Source: UBA8529 sp964390565 (GTDB taxonomy: Bacteria > Bacteroidota > Bacteroidia > Bacteroidales > Tenuifilaceae). Taken from it: a DNA stretch of 64,000 nucleotides. The stretch lies in the NCBI GenBank assembly GCA_964390565.1, contig CAYMII010000005.1, positions 62,001-126,000 of the forward strand. Reading direction: 5' to 3'. The notes beneath the pieces are model-generated. The model saw nothing but the letters and a program-made list of their open reading frames with translations, made no database searches and was not told the origin of the DNA. Every line of letters begins with the position of its first letter. Within the stretch, counting starts at the first letter, position 1. Positions 16,588 to 25,796 of the stretch are shown one piece after another. A program made the position numbers and the translations under genes.

Positions 16588-18783
16588 ATGAGCATTAATG
16601 CAGAAATATCTTTAAATGAGTATTTGAGTAAATATTTTGGTTTTAGCCATTTTAAAGGGACCCAAGAGGTGATTATTCGGAATGTGCTGGCAGGGAACGA
16701 TACTTTTGTTCTTATGCCTACCGGTGGTGGAAAATCACTTTGTTACCAACTCCCCGCGTTAATAATGGATGGAACGGCAATTATTATATCTCCTCTTATC
16801 GCTTTAATGAAGAATCAGGTTGATGCCATGCGCAGTTTTAGCGTAGATGATGGCGTTGCCCACTTCATGAATTCATCGTTGAATAAAGCTCAGATTCAAA
16901 AAGTAAGACAAGATGTAACCTCCGGGGTTACAAAAATGCTATATGTTGCGCCCGAATCGCTTACAAAGGAGGAGAATATCCAATTCCTTAAAGGGGTTAA
17001 GATTTCTTTCTATGCAATTGATGAAGCACACTGTATATCGGAGTGGGGCCACGATTTTAGGACTGAGTATCGCCGTATTCGTCCAATTATTAATGAAATT
17101 GGCAATGCACCGCTTATTGCTCTAACTGCAACGGCTACGCCCAAAGTTCAAAGCGATATTCAAAAGAACCTTGGAATGCTTGATGCAAACGTATTTAAAT
17201 CATCATTCAATAGGCCAAATCTATATTACGAAATACGCCCTAAGGTTAACGCTACAAAGGAGATTATCAAGTATATCAAGAATAATACAGGCAAATCAGG
17301 AATTATCTACTGTTTAAGTCGCAAAAAGGTAGAGGAACTTGCTGAGATATTAAAGGTAAACGGCATTAAGGCATTGGCTTATCATGCAGGAATGGATTCT
17401 AATACCCGTTCGGGAAATCAGGATAAATACCTAATGGAAGATGTTGATGTAATTGTTGCTACCATCGCTTTTGGTATGGGTATCGATAAGCCCGATGTTC
17501 GTTACGTTATACACTACGATATTCCCAAGAGTCTTGAAGGATACTATCAAGAGACTGGACGCTCTGGAAGGGATGGAGGTGAAGGGCAATGTATTACTTT
17601 CTATAGCTATAAGGATATTCAAAAACTTGAAAAGTTCATGCAAGGAAAACCCGTTGCTGAGCAGGAGATTGGTAAACAGCTTCTACTCGAAACGGTTACC
17701 TATGCCGAAACATCTGTTTGCCGCAGAAAGATGTTGCTTCACTACTTTGGTGAAGAGTACAAAGAGGAGAACTGCGGATGTTGCGATAACTGCTTGAACC
17801 CAAAACAGCAATTCGAAGGTCATGAGTATTTACAAATGGTTCTTGAGACTGTGGTTGCCGTTAAAGAGAAGTTTAAAGCAGATCATATTATCAATATTTT
17901 AGTTGGTAATGCTAACACTGCCATAAAATCATACAAGCATAATAAACTCGAAACCTTTGGCGAGGGTCAGGAGAAAGATGTGCGTTTTTGGAATGCCATC
18001 ATTCGCCAAGCCATGGTGATGAAGTATTTAGATAAGGATATCGACAACTATGGTCTGATACTTCTAACCGACAAAGGTAAAGATTACCTTGAGAAGCCCT
18101 ACGATGTCATGTTCACTCAGGATCATGAGTACGAAGAGGCCGATGACGATGATACAATGGGCCCACCAGCAGGTAAATCTGGGGCTGTTGACGACGAGCT
18201 CTTTAATATGCTTAAGGATCTTCGCAAAAAGGTATCGAAGAAGAAGAACCTTCCCCCATTCGTTATTTTCCAAGATCCATCGCTCGAGGATATGTCAATC
18301 CAATATCCTATTACAATCGAGGAACTTCAGAATATATCGGGTGTTGGAGCCGGTAAAGCAAAGCGCTATGGTAAGGAGTTTATCGAACTAATTAAGGCTT
18401 ACGTTGACGATAAGGAGATTATTCGCCCTCAGGATATGGTGGTTAAATCAATCGCCAATAAATCTCTGCTAAAGGTATTTATTATTCAAAGTATCGACCG
18501 TAAGATGGATTTGGAGGATATTGCAAATGCTAAAAATCTTGAGATGCCTGAACTTCTAAACGAAATCGAAGCAATTGTAAACTCTGGAACCAAAATTAAT
18601 ATCGATTACTATATCGATAAAACCATCGAAGAGGAGAAACGTGAGGAGATTTTTGACTATTTCCAAACCGAGGCAGAGACAGAAGCAATTGATGAGGCTC
18701 TAAAATTCCTTGGCGACGAGGATTACAATGAGGAGGAGATTCGATTAATTAGAATCAAATTCTTATCAGAGTTAGGTAACTAA
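16588..18783 (+). CDS. recQ: ATP-dependent DNA helicase RecQ
   Basis: The 731-residue protein has Walker A 'VLMPTGGGKSLCYQLP', the DEAH box in 'YAIDEAHCISEWGHDF', motif VI 'QETGRSGRDGG', and an RQC zinc region ('ENCGCCDNCLNP' near residue 400) with an upstream Cys in 'SVCRRKML'. An HRDC domain follows ('ELQNISGVGAGKAKRYGKEF', about 580-600). It unwinds DNA for recombinational repair. The length is typical of Bacteroidota RecQ, with an extra ~100-residue acidic C-terminal part that is common in this phylum. It is divergent from kdsD and ends in its own terminator. Confidence 0.97.
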   Translation: MSINAEISLNEYLSKYFGFSHFKGTQEVIIRNVLAGNDTFVLMPTGGGKSLCYQLPALIMDGTAIIISPLIALMKNQVDAMRSFSVDDGVAHFMNSSLNKAQIQKVRQDVTSGVTKMLYVAPESLTKEENIQFLKGVKISFYAIDEAHCISEWGHDFRTEYRRIRPIINEIGNAPLIALTATATPKVQSDIQKNLGMLDANVFKSSFNRPNLYYEIRPKVNATKEIIKYIKNNTGKSGIIYCLSRKKVEELAEILKVNGIKALAYHAGMDSNTRSGNQDKYLMEDVDVIVATIAFGMGIDKPDVRYVIHYDIPKSLEGYYQETGRSGRDGGEGQCITFYSYKDIQKLEKFMQGKPVAEQEIGKQLLLETVTYAETSVCRRKMLLHYFGEEYKEENCGCCDNCLNPKQQFEGHEYLQMVLETVVAVKEKFKADHIINILVGNANTAIKSYKHNKLETFGEGQEKDVRFWNAIIRQAMVMKYLDKDIDNYGLILLTDKGKDYLEKPYDVMFTQDHEYEEADDDDTMGPPAGKSGAVDDELFNMLKDLRKKVSKKKNLPPFVIFQDPSLEDMSIQYPITIEELQNISGVGAGKAKRYGKEFIELIKAYVDDKEIIRPQDMVVKSIANKSLLKVFIIQSIDRKMDLEDIANAKNLEMPELLNEIEAIVNSGTKINIDYYIDKTIEEEKREEIFDYFQTEAETEAIDEALKFLGDEDYNEEEIRLIRIKFLSELGN

Positions 18784-18806
18784 GATAGACTTGATTTGAA
18801 ATATAT

Positions 18807-18832
18807 AAGGGTTGGTAATGCCAACCTTTTTT
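18807..18832 (+). terminator. Rho-independent terminator of recQ
   Basis: GGTTGG (18810-18815) pairs with CCAACC (18821-18826) around TAATG, followed by six T residues. It begins about 25 bases after the recQ stop. Confidence 0.8.
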
Positions 18833-18986
18833 ATTTTGCAATTGTCTGAAATCTAGCGTCTATAGTCTGAGGTATAAAAAAAGTTCGGGGATTTGTTACA
18901 AAAATGCAAATAAACAGTCTTTACTTGTATTAGCATATACAATGCTGAAATAATTATATTTAACATGTTAATTTAAAATTATTATT

Positions 18987-19889
18987 GTGGAAACAGTACT
19001 TAGCGTAAACTCAATTAGCAAAGTATTTGGAAGCATTACTGCGGTTGATCAGCTTTCGTTTAGCGTTCAACGCGGCGAGGTTGTTGGTTTACTCGGACCC
19101 AATGGTAGCGGGAAAACTACAGCGCTTTCAATTATACTTTCGGTAATTAACTCAACTAGCGGCAATTATAGCTGGTTTAACGGATTAAGAGGGGAGACTG
19201 CGAATCGACGAATTGGATCATTGCTCGAGGTTCCATACTTCTACCCATACCTAAATCTTGAGAGAAACCTTCAAATAACAGCGCTTGCTCGTGGTTATGG
19301 CGAGGATGATATTCAAAGAGTATTGGATGAGGTTGGGTTATTGGCTCGAAGTAAATCTAAGTTCTATACCCTTTCACTTGGTATGAAACAGCGGTTAGCA
19401 ATTGGCAGCGCTTTACTAGGCGATCCAGAGGTGCTTGTTTTAGATGAACCAACCAATGGTCTCGATCCTGAAGGTATTGCTGAGGTTCGTGAAATTATCA
19501 AAAAACAAGCCTCAAAGGGCAAAACAATTATTATGGCTAGCCATATTCTCGACGAAGTCGAAAAGGTTTGTCCAAGTGTAATAATCCTTAAAAAGGGTAA
19601 ATGCATTGCTTCAGGTAAGGTTGCTGATTTGCTTAACGAAAAGAAAGTTGTCCTGCTAGAGTGCGATGATCTTGAACTGCTTAAAGTACAACTTAGCCAA
19701 AATTCAAATTGCAAGGTTATTGGTGTGGAAAACGCTACTCTTTTTGTGGAACTTGTGGATGATTACTCTCCTTCGGCGCTTAACTCATGGCTAATTGGGT
19801 GTGGCATAATTTTGAGTAGAATCGAATTGAGACATAGAACACTTGAGTCGCAATTCCTTGAGTTAGTTGGAAACAATGATAAAAAATAG
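18987..19889 (+). CDS. ABC transporter ATP-binding protein (ABC-2 exporter)
   Basis: The 300-residue ATPase has Walker A 'GLLGPNGSGKTTALSI', signature 'LSLGMKQRLAIGSALLGDP', Walker B 'LVLDEPTNGLDPEGI' and 'ASHILDEVEKVC'. The C-terminal ~80 residues are a typical DUF4162-like tail of CcmA/drug-type ABC-2 ATPases. The only plausible start is a GTG at 18987, since no nearby ATG fits the family N-terminus. It is followed at once by a permease gene, so the pair forms an exporter of unknown substrate (perhaps a drug, peptide or lipid). Confidence 0.92.
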   Translation: METVLSVNSISKVFGSITAVDQLSFSVQRGEVVGLLGPNGSGKTTALSIILSVINSTSGNYSWFNGLRGETANRRIGSLLEVPYFYPYLNLERNLQITALARGYGEDDIQRVLDEVGLLARSKSKFYTLSLGMKQRLAIGSALLGDPEVLVLDEPTNGLDPEGIAEVREIIKKQASKGKTIIMASHILDEVEKVCPSVIILKKGKCIASGKVADLLNEKKVVLLECDDLELLKVQLSQNSNCKVIGVENATLFVELVDDYSPSALNSWLIGCGIILSRIELRHRTLESQFLELVGNNDKK

Positions 19890-19893
19890 TTAT

Positions 19894-20715
19894 ATGAAAA
19901 ATATATTAAAACTTGAATTTATAAAAACATTAGGCTATCCTGGTTTTAGGACTATTGTGATACTTCATGCTGCATTATTTTTATTGGTAGTTATAATTGG
20001 AGCGCAGGTGAACCTTCAGTTCCAAGGCATTAAACTAGATGTTTTGGTCTCTTTCCCTTATGTTTGGGAAACTTTATCGTGGATTGGAAGTTGGTTTAAT
20101 ATTTTACTTGGAATCTTAGCAATTATTCTTGTTGGTAACGAATTTCAGTTTAGGACGTTTAGAAAGCAGATTATTGATGGGGTAAGTCGAAATCAACTAC
20201 TCAATGCGAAGATGGTTGTAATGGCTACATTAGCTATTTACGCATTAGTTTTAGTTCTTCTTTCGAGTTTTCTATTAGGTTTTATCTATTCTGATTCAGT
20301 TACTTTCTCTGGCATATTCGAAAAGTTCCCATTTGTATTGGTTCTTTTTGTTCAGTCATTTGCATATATGATGTTAGGGATGCTCTTTGCACTGCTATTA
20401 AAGAATAATGCAATATCTATCGTCACGTTTATCTTGTTCTTTTTTCCGGGGGAACCCATTTTAAGAGCATTTTTCCCCGATACAATCGATAGGTTTTTCC
20501 CAATTAAAATCATTTCGAATTTAACGCCAATGCCCGATTTTCTTGGCATAGCGTCGAAGCAGATGATTCAGATTAATGGAAAATCACCCAGTTTCCAAAG
20601 CATGGGCTTAATGCCTGATACAATCAGTGTTTGGGCTGCAACATTGGTGTGCCTAGCATATATTGTGCTTTTCTACTTTTTATCGAAATATATTATTGAA
20701 CGTAAAAATTTCTAA
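19894..20715 (+). CDS. ABC-2 type transporter permease
   Basis: The protein (273 residues from the ATG at 19894) has six hydrophobic spans and the ABC-2 pattern 'GNEFQFRTFRKQIIDGVSRN' after the second span, which is the coupling region. Start codons at 19876 and 19867 would overlap the ATPase gene; 19894, four bases after that gene's stop, gives the usual short cytoplasmic N-terminus (MKNILKLEFIKTLGYPGF). It forms the membrane half of an exporter with the preceding ATPase. The substrate cannot be told from sequence. Confidence 0.88.
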   Translation: MKNILKLEFIKTLGYPGFRTIVILHAALFLLVVIIGAQVNLQFQGIKLDVLVSFPYVWETLSWIGSWFNILLGILAIILVGNEFQFRTFRKQIIDGVSRNQLLNAKMVVMATLAIYALVLVLLSSFLLGFIYSDSVTFSGIFEKFPFVLVLFVQSFAYMMLGMLFALLLKNNAISIVTFILFFFPGEPILRAFFPDTIDRFFPIKIISNLTPMPDFLGIASKQMIQINGKSPSFQSMGLMPDTISVWAATLVCLAYIVLFYFLSKYIIERKNF

Positions 20716-20762
20716 ATTTTTATGAAGTTGGACTAGTGTTTGTATCTATATCGATATAAGGG

Positions 20763-20793
20763 TTGACAATACCTGTTATTGTTTGTATATTTA
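20763..20793 (+). promoter_or_regulatory. Bacteroidota-type promoter for the T9SS cargo gene
   Basis: TTGAC at 20763 (-33) and TATATTTA at 20786-20793 (7 of 8 with TAnnTTTG) are separated by 20 bases. The implied start is about 20 bases before the ATG at 20816. Confidence 0.55.
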
Positions 20794-20815
20794 CTAACGT
20801 TCAAAACCAATAGCG

Positions 20816-21844
20816 ATGAAAAGAATACTTCTACTCGTATCGGGATTAATTTTAGCCTTAGGCTTAAATGCACAAACAATCATAACCTATAAATCGCATG
20901 GCTTGCTGCCTAATGAGCAAAACCCTATGATGCTTACAAAGTACCTTGAGCCAGGAGCTGATGGGCAAAATGTAACTTGGGATTTTTCGATGCTTGAGGC
21001 CACAAATAACTTTTTAGGAAGCATTCAAAACCCCTCAATAGTAAAAGGGTCGGAAAGATTTGCCTTTACTAATACTATGCTTGAGGAGTTTGGTAGCTAT
21101 TTTTTCTTTACCTCAAATATTAATTCTTTAGAACAATATGGCTACCTATCTAATAATGGCTCGTTTGCCATAGAGTATTCAAAGCCATTCGTTAAGATGC
21201 GCTATCCGTTTTCGTACAATAGCTTTTATAATGGCGAAATTGAGGGTGTATACCTATCTGATAGTAAAGAGGTAGGTACACTTTCTGGCACATATCAGGT
21301 AAGTGGCGACGGTATTGGGACCCTAATTCTTCCCGAAGGAAAATCGTTTAGGAATGTACTAAGAGTAAAAGAGATTAAAAGTTATAATCAAGCTATGAAT
21401 GGAAGCCATGTGAAAATCGAGGAGATTTCATATAGATGGTATGTTAACGAGCATCGTTTCCCAATCTTAGTGTTCATTAAGTGTAATTATACTTACGATA
21501 ACGGGCAAACAAGTTCTTCAACAAAAGCGGCATACAATTCAAATGTTGTGATGTCGAATAACAACCTTAATAGTACTGCTTCTACTTATAAATTAGAGGT
21601 ATTCCCTAACCCATATTACGAAAAGGTAAATATCAATTTACATCTAGAGGAGAGGGCAAAGGTTAATGTTGCTGTTTACGATTTGATTGGTAAACGAATT
21701 TCAGTGCTCGCCGATCATTACGAGGAGGCGGGTGAGCAAACTTATAATTTCTCAGCAAAGGCGTTAGGTCTTGCCAAGGGTACATATATAATTAAGGTAA
21801 AAGTTAACAACTACGAGACTACTCGTAAGATTCTTGAACTATAA
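20816..21844 (+). CDS. T9SS type A sorting domain-containing secreted protein
   Basis: The 342-residue protein has a clear signal peptide (MKRILLLVSGLILALGLNAQ). The C-terminal ~80 residues form a type A sorting domain: 'LEVFPNPYYEKVNINL', 'VAVYDLIGKRISVL' and a terminal 'GTYIIKVKVNNYETTRKIL'. Such proteins are exported across the outer membrane by the type IX system and often anchored to A-LPS. The middle part (25-250) is not recognised and holds no obvious catalytic motif. It is monocistronic with its own promoter and a bidirectional terminator. The presence of this domain implies that the genome encodes a T9SS. Confidence 0.88.
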   Translation: MKRILLLVSGLILALGLNAQTIITYKSHGLLPNEQNPMMLTKYLEPGADGQNVTWDFSMLEATNNFLGSIQNPSIVKGSERFAFTNTMLEEFGSYFFFTSNINSLEQYGYLSNNGSFAIEYSKPFVKMRYPFSYNSFYNGEIEGVYLSDSKEVGTLSGTYQVSGDGIGTLILPEGKSFRNVLRVKEIKSYNQAMNGSHVKIEEISYRWYVNEHRFPILVFIKCNYTYDNGQTSSSTKAAYNSNVVMSNNNLNSTASTYKLEVFPNPYYEKVNINLHLEERAKVNVAVYDLIGKRISVLADHYEEAGEQTYNFSAKALGLAKGTYIIKVKVNNYETTRKILEL

Positions 21845-21860
21845 TTCTTGTTGATCAAAA

Positions 21861-21894
21861 AAAAAATCCTGTACAGTTAAGTACAGGATTTTTT
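21861..21894. terminator. Bidirectional terminator between T9SS cargo gene and aldehyde dehydrogenase
   Basis: AATCCTGTAC (21865-21874) and GTACAGGATT (21881-21890) form a perfect 10-bp stem with a six-base loop. It is flanked by an A-run and a T-run, so it serves both convergent genes. Confidence 0.9.
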
Positions 21895-21898
21895 GTTG

Positions 21899-23446
21899 CT
21901 AAATATCGAATTTTATGCCTTGTGCTAGAGGAAGTTCATGACCGTAGTTAATGTTAACTGTTTGTCGGCGCATATATTGTTTCCAAGCATCTGAACCTGA
22001 TTCACGTCCTCCACCAGTTTCCTTTTCGCCTCCAAAAGCACCACCTATCTCAGCACCAGAGGTGCTTGTGTTAACATTTGCAATACCGCAATCGGATCCT
22101 CCTTCAGCAAGCCATTGCTCCATCTCCATCATGTTGGTTGTGAATAGTGTTGATGAAAGTCCTTGTGGAACATCATTATTTTGAGCAATAGCCTCATCGA
22201 GCGAATTGGCTTTTATTAGATAAAGGATTGGAGCAAATGTCTCTTCTTGTACAATTTTATAGCTGTTCTTTGCCTCTACAATGGTAGGTAAAACAAAGGT
22301 TTGATTCTCAAAACCTTCGCCTGATATGATTTTTTTCCCGTAAACTAATGAGCCTCCCTCTTGAATTGCTTCATTAATAGAGCTTATATAAGCACTAACA
22401 GCTGACTTGTCTATAAGCGGACCAATTAGGGTATCGGGTTTAAGTGGATTCCCAATGCGTTTTTCAAACTGAGCATAAGCCTTAACTAGGCGACTTTTAA
22501 CATCATCATAGATTTTTTCGTGAACAATCACTCTTCGTGTTGATGTACAACGTTGCCCAGCCGTTCCAACAGCACCAAAAACAATTGATGGAATTGCAAG
22601 TTCTAAGTTTGCCGAAGGCATAACTAATGCAGCATTGTTTCCTCCTAGTTCGAGGATAGTTTTGCCAAACCTTTTCCCAACAATTTGTGCAACATGCTGT
22701 CCAACTCTTGTTGAGCCAGTAACAGAAAGCATCGGAATGCGCTTGTCTTCAAGGAAATTGTCTCCTAAAACTGAACTTTTTGCAATTATAAGATTAAAAA
22801 CGCCCTCAGGAACATTATTCTCGATTAATACTTCAGCAATGACATTATGAACAGCAATAGCCGTTAGCGGAGTTTTTGAACTTGGCTTCCAAACCACAAC
22901 GTTTCCACCAGTTACTGCAAGCATCGTATTCCAAGCCCAAACAGCAATAGGAAAGTTGAATGATGTTACAATTCCAACAATTCCAAGGGGGTGATATTGA
23001 TCGTACATTTTATGATTTGGTCTTTCGGAGCGAAGCATAGTACCATTCATTAACCTGGCTTGACCAACTGCAAAGTCGCATATGTCAATCATCTCCTGAA
23101 CTTCACCCATTCCTTCTTGAAGGATTTTGCCCGCTTCGATGCTTATAAGGCGACCCAATTCTTCCTTGTGCTCACGAAGTTTCATGCCTATCTGTCTTAC
23201 AACCTCTGCTCTTTTGGGGGCAGGCCATTGTTGCCATTCTTTAAAGGAGTTTGTGGCTTTAGAAATCATATGCTCATAGTCCTCTATGTTGGCTGTTTTT
23301 ACCTCTGCAATAACTTCACCTGTTGAAGGATTTTCAGATGTTAATGCGGAGCCATGAGTTTCAATCCATTTAGCACCAGTACTTAACCCGTAATTTGATT
23401 TATTGATTTGTAGCTTATTTAATGTTTCACTAATGAGTTTATTCAT
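21899..23446 (-). CDS. amaB: ALDH7-type aldehyde dehydrogenase (α-aminoadipic semialdehyde/P6C dehydrogenase)
   Basis: The 515-residue enzyme has the ALDH fold with active-site Cys in 'GTAGQRCTSTRR', general base Glu in 'ILELGGNNAALV' and NAD-binding 'SVTGSTRVGQ'. The C-terminal 'GGEKETGGGRESGSDAWKQY' is characteristic of antiquitin-like ALDH7 enzymes. These oxidise L-α-aminoadipate semialdehyde (piperideine-6-carboxylate) in lysine degradation. It lies 53 bases after the P5C dehydrogenase gene on the same strand, which suggests joint amino-acid catabolism. The substrate is a family inference. Confidence 0.88.
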   Translation of the reverse strand: MNKLISETLNKLQINKSNYGLSTGAKWIETHGSALTSENPSTGEVIAEVKTANIEDYEHMISKATNSFKEWQQWPAPKRAEVVRQIGMKLREHKEELGRLISIEAGKILQEGMGEVQEMIDICDFAVGQARLMNGTMLRSERPNHKMYDQYHPLGIVGIVTSFNFPIAVWAWNTMLAVTGGNVVVWKPSSKTPLTAIAVHNVIAEVLIENNVPEGVFNLIIAKSSVLGDNFLEDKRIPMLSVTGSTRVGQHVAQIVGKRFGKTILELGGNNAALVMPSANLELAIPSIVFGAVGTAGQRCTSTRRVIVHEKIYDDVKSRLVKAYAQFEKRIGNPLKPDTLIGPLIDKSAVSAYISSINEAIQEGGSLVYGKKIISGEGFENQTFVLPTIVEAKNSYKIVQEETFAPILYLIKANSLDEAIAQNNDVPQGLSSTLFTTNMMEMEQWLAEGGSDCGIANVNTSTSGAEIGGAFGGEKETGGGRESGSDAWKQYMRRQTVNINYGHELPLAQGIKFDI

Positions 23447-23499
23447 GTTACTTTAATTTTTTTTTAAGTGAGACTGAACTGTTATTGAGTTTTTTTTGA

Positions 23500-25140
23500 T
23501 TATCGGCAAATTTCATCTTTCATAAATGAGTATCTATAATCCGTTGGTGGGTTTAGCGTCTCTTTTATGGTTCGGGCATTAGTCCAGCGCAAAAGGTTAA
23601 GCGAGCTGCCCGCTTTATCGTTTGTTCCCGATGCTCGGGCTCCTCCGAAGGGTTGTTGGCCTACAACGGCACCAGTAGGTTTGTCGTTGATGTAGAAGTT
23701 ACCTGCTGCATAGCGCAGTTTCTCCATGGCTTGGTTAATGGCAATGCGGTCAGTCGCAAAGATTGCACCCGTTAAGGCGTATGGTGAAGTTTGATCGCAA
23801 ATTTCAAGCGTTTTCTCAAACTCGCTATCCTCGTATAGATAGATGGTAAGAACAGGTCCGAAAATCTCTTCTTCCATTGTAAGGAAATGAGGGTTTGAGG
23901 TGAGAATAACCGTTGGTTCGATGAAGTAACCAACCGATTTATCACCGTTACCTCCAAACACTATCTCAGCTTCATTCGATTCTTTTGCCTTTTTGATATA
24001 GCCCATAATATTATCGAATGAATCCTCATCGATAACAGCATTTACAAAATTTGTAAAATCTGTTGGGTCGCCAACCTTTATCTCGCTAAGGTTTTTGATC
24101 ATGAGATCCTTGAAATCTGGCCACATTGATTTTGGAATGTATGCCCTTGATGCCGCCGAGCATTTTTGCCCTTGGTATTCAAATGCCCCACGGATTGCTG
24201 CAATAACTGATTCTTCTAATCTTCCGCTTGGGTGAATGATTAAGAAGTTTTTACCACCAGTTTCACCAACAAGCTTTGGATACGAGCGGTAAGTACCTAG
24301 ATTATTTCCAATTTGTTGCCAAAAATGATTAAAAACTGATGTTGAACCTGTAAAGTGAACTCCAGCAAGCATAGGTTGTTTAAACATCTCTCGTCCAATA
24401 ACTGAACCTTTACTTGGAACAAAATTGATAACTCCATCGGGCAAGCCTGCTTCCTTGAAAATCTTCATCAAAATATAGTTCGATAAAACTGAAGTAGTTG
24501 CAGGTTTCCAAACCATGGTGTTGCCCATCAATACTGGCGACATGTTAAGATTCGATGCAATTGCCGTGAAGTTAAATGGCGATACAGCGAAAACAAACCC
24601 CTCTAAAGGTCTGTATTCCGTACGATTAAGGTTTGAAACCTCTGAAATAGGCTGACTGTTATATATCTCGCTAACAAAGAATGCGTTAAATCTTAAAAAG
24701 TCGATTACCTCACAAGCAGAGTCAATTTCTGCTTGAAAAGCATTTTTGCTTTGACCAAGCATAGTCGCTGCGTTAATTAGTGCCCTATACTTTTTAGAAA
24801 TCAGTTCGGCTATCTTTATTGTTATCGATACCCTATCGATCCACGAGATATCTTCCCATACTTCCTTTGCTTTTAGTGCAGCATCAGCTGCCATCTGTAT
24901 CTCCTTTTCGCCTGCCATGTGAAAGTTGGCAAGTACATGCGAGTGTTTGTGGGGCATTACGACTTTTCCCATAACACCAGTTCGTACCTCTTTGCCACCA
25001 ATGATTAGCGGAATATCCATTACAGTTCTTGAAAGATTTTCTAGCTCTTTTTCTAATGCCACCCTTTCAGGCGAGCATGGTGCATATCCCAAGATAGGTT
25101 CGTTTGTAGGTCGTTCAAATTTAAAAATAGCGTTGTTCAT
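23500..25140 (-). CDS. pruA: L-glutamate γ-semialdehyde (P5C) dehydrogenase
   Basis: The 546-residue protein matches the ALDH4-type P5C dehydrogenases: N-terminal 'EPILGYAPCSPERVALEKEL', catalytic Cys in 'FEYQGQKCSAASRAYIP', general base in 'LVGETGGKNFLI' and 'QQPFGGARASGTNDKAG' near the end. It oxidises glutamate semialdehyde/P5C to glutamate with NAD, the second step of proline degradation; glutamate dehydrogenase is encoded elsewhere in the window (40185-41540). The proline dehydrogenase partner is not in the window. A TATATTTG element stands about 25 bases upstream of the start. Confidence 0.93.
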   Translation of the reverse strand: MNNAIFKFERPTNEPILGYAPCSPERVALEKELENLSRTVMDIPLIIGGKEVRTGVMGKVVMPHKHSHVLANFHMAGEKEIQMAADAALKAKEVWEDISWIDRVSITIKIAELISKKYRALINAATMLGQSKNAFQAEIDSACEVIDFLRFNAFFVSEIYNSQPISEVSNLNRTEYRPLEGFVFAVSPFNFTAIASNLNMSPVLMGNTMVWKPATTSVLSNYILMKIFKEAGLPDGVINFVPSKGSVIGREMFKQPMLAGVHFTGSTSVFNHFWQQIGNNLGTYRSYPKLVGETGGKNFLIIHPSGRLEESVIAAIRGAFEYQGQKCSAASRAYIPKSMWPDFKDLMIKNLSEIKVGDPTDFTNFVNAVIDEDSFDNIMGYIKKAKESNEAEIVFGGNGDKSVGYFIEPTVILTSNPHFLTMEEEIFGPVLTIYLYEDSEFEKTLEICDQTSPYALTGAIFATDRIAINQAMEKLRYAAGNFYINDKPTGAVVGQQPFGGARASGTNDKAGSSLNLLRWTNARTIKETLNPPTDYRYSFMKDEICR

Positions 25141-25163
25141 AGTTATTTATATTTATTTCGGCG

Positions 25164-25171
25164 CAAATATA
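25164..25171 (-). promoter_or_regulatory. -7 promoter element for pruA
   Basis: On the minus strand TATATTTG is a perfect TAnnTTTG match, with a short leader to the ATG at 25140. A T-rich stretch with TTTG lies upstream, but the spacing to a -33 site is not ideal. Confidence 0.5.
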
Positions 25172-25316
25172 TAATCGATATGCAAAAAAATACATAACGA
25201 AAATCATGTTTTGAAAACAATTTAATAATTAGATTCATTCTAAATAACATCAATTTTGCTTTAATGTTCGATGTTTTGGATGATTTTTAGATATTAGTAC
25301 AAACTCACATCAAACC

Positions 25317-25331
25317 TGATAATTGTTATCA
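25317..25331. promoter_or_regulatory. Candidate operator upstream of the ModE-like gene
   Basis: TGATAATTGTTATCA has perfect 6-bp arms (TGATAA/TTATCA) around TTG. It is centred about 30 bases upstream of the TAnnTTTG element of the molybdate/tungstate operon. It could be the autoregulatory ModE-like site or an activator site; it does not match the E. coli ModE consensus. Confidence 0.45.
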
Positions 25332-25351
25332 TTCGACATTTGTTTTTTGCT

Positions 25352-25359
25352 TACTTTTG
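25352..25359 (+). promoter_or_regulatory. -7 promoter element of the molybdate/tungstate operon
   Basis: TACTTTTG matches TAnnTTTG exactly and lies 44 bases before the ATG at 25404. No well-spaced -33 element is seen, so a regulator may assist. Confidence 0.5.
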
Positions 25360-25403
25360 AGCAATAATTCTATTGGGATTTTACCTAATGTAATTTCAGG
25401 TAT

Positions 25404-25793
25404 ATGGCTGGTTCAAAGGGTTCGAAGTACTACGATATATTTTTAGATTTCTCGATATTCTTAAAGCACAAGGATGATGGACACCCTGTGCTTTCGGAGG
25501 AGCATTTTGAGTTAATGCTAAATATAGGAGCCTTAGGTTCACTGGCTGCATCGGCTGAAAAGATGAAGATTAGCTACCGAAAGGCTTGGGAACTTGTTCG
25601 TCAATCGGAGAAAACCCTTGGTTTTGTTCTGATTGAGAAGCATCGTGGCGGAAAAGATGGTGGTAATTCAACACTTTCAGCAGATGGGCTAAAACTAGTA
25701 GAAGCATATAAGGAACTTCGTGCTGAATTCGACGCTTCGGCAAAAAGGATTGTGAAAGATTTTTTCAAAACTATTAATTCTGATAAGGAATAA
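25404..25793 (+). CDS. ModE-like winged-helix molybdate/tungstate regulator (DNA-binding domain only)
   Basis: The 129-residue protein matches the N-terminal LysR-like domain of ModE: 'GALGSLAASAEKMKISYRKA' (helix-turn-helix), 'WELVRQSEKTLGFVLIEKHR' and 'GGKDGGNSTLSADGLKLVEAY'. The molybdate-binding MOP domains of full ModE are absent, as in many short ModE-like regulators, so metal sensing must use another mechanism. It opens a cluster ending in wtpABC and probably represses it when oxyanion is plentiful. The next gene starts 3 bases after its stop. Confidence 0.88.
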   Translation: MAGSKGSKYYDIFLDFSIFLKHKDDGHPVLSEEHFELMLNIGALGSLAASAEKMKISYRKAWELVRQSEKTLGFVLIEKHRGGKDGGNSTLSADGLKLVEAYKELRAEFDASAKRIVKDFFKTINSDKE

Positions 25794-25796
25794 TCG

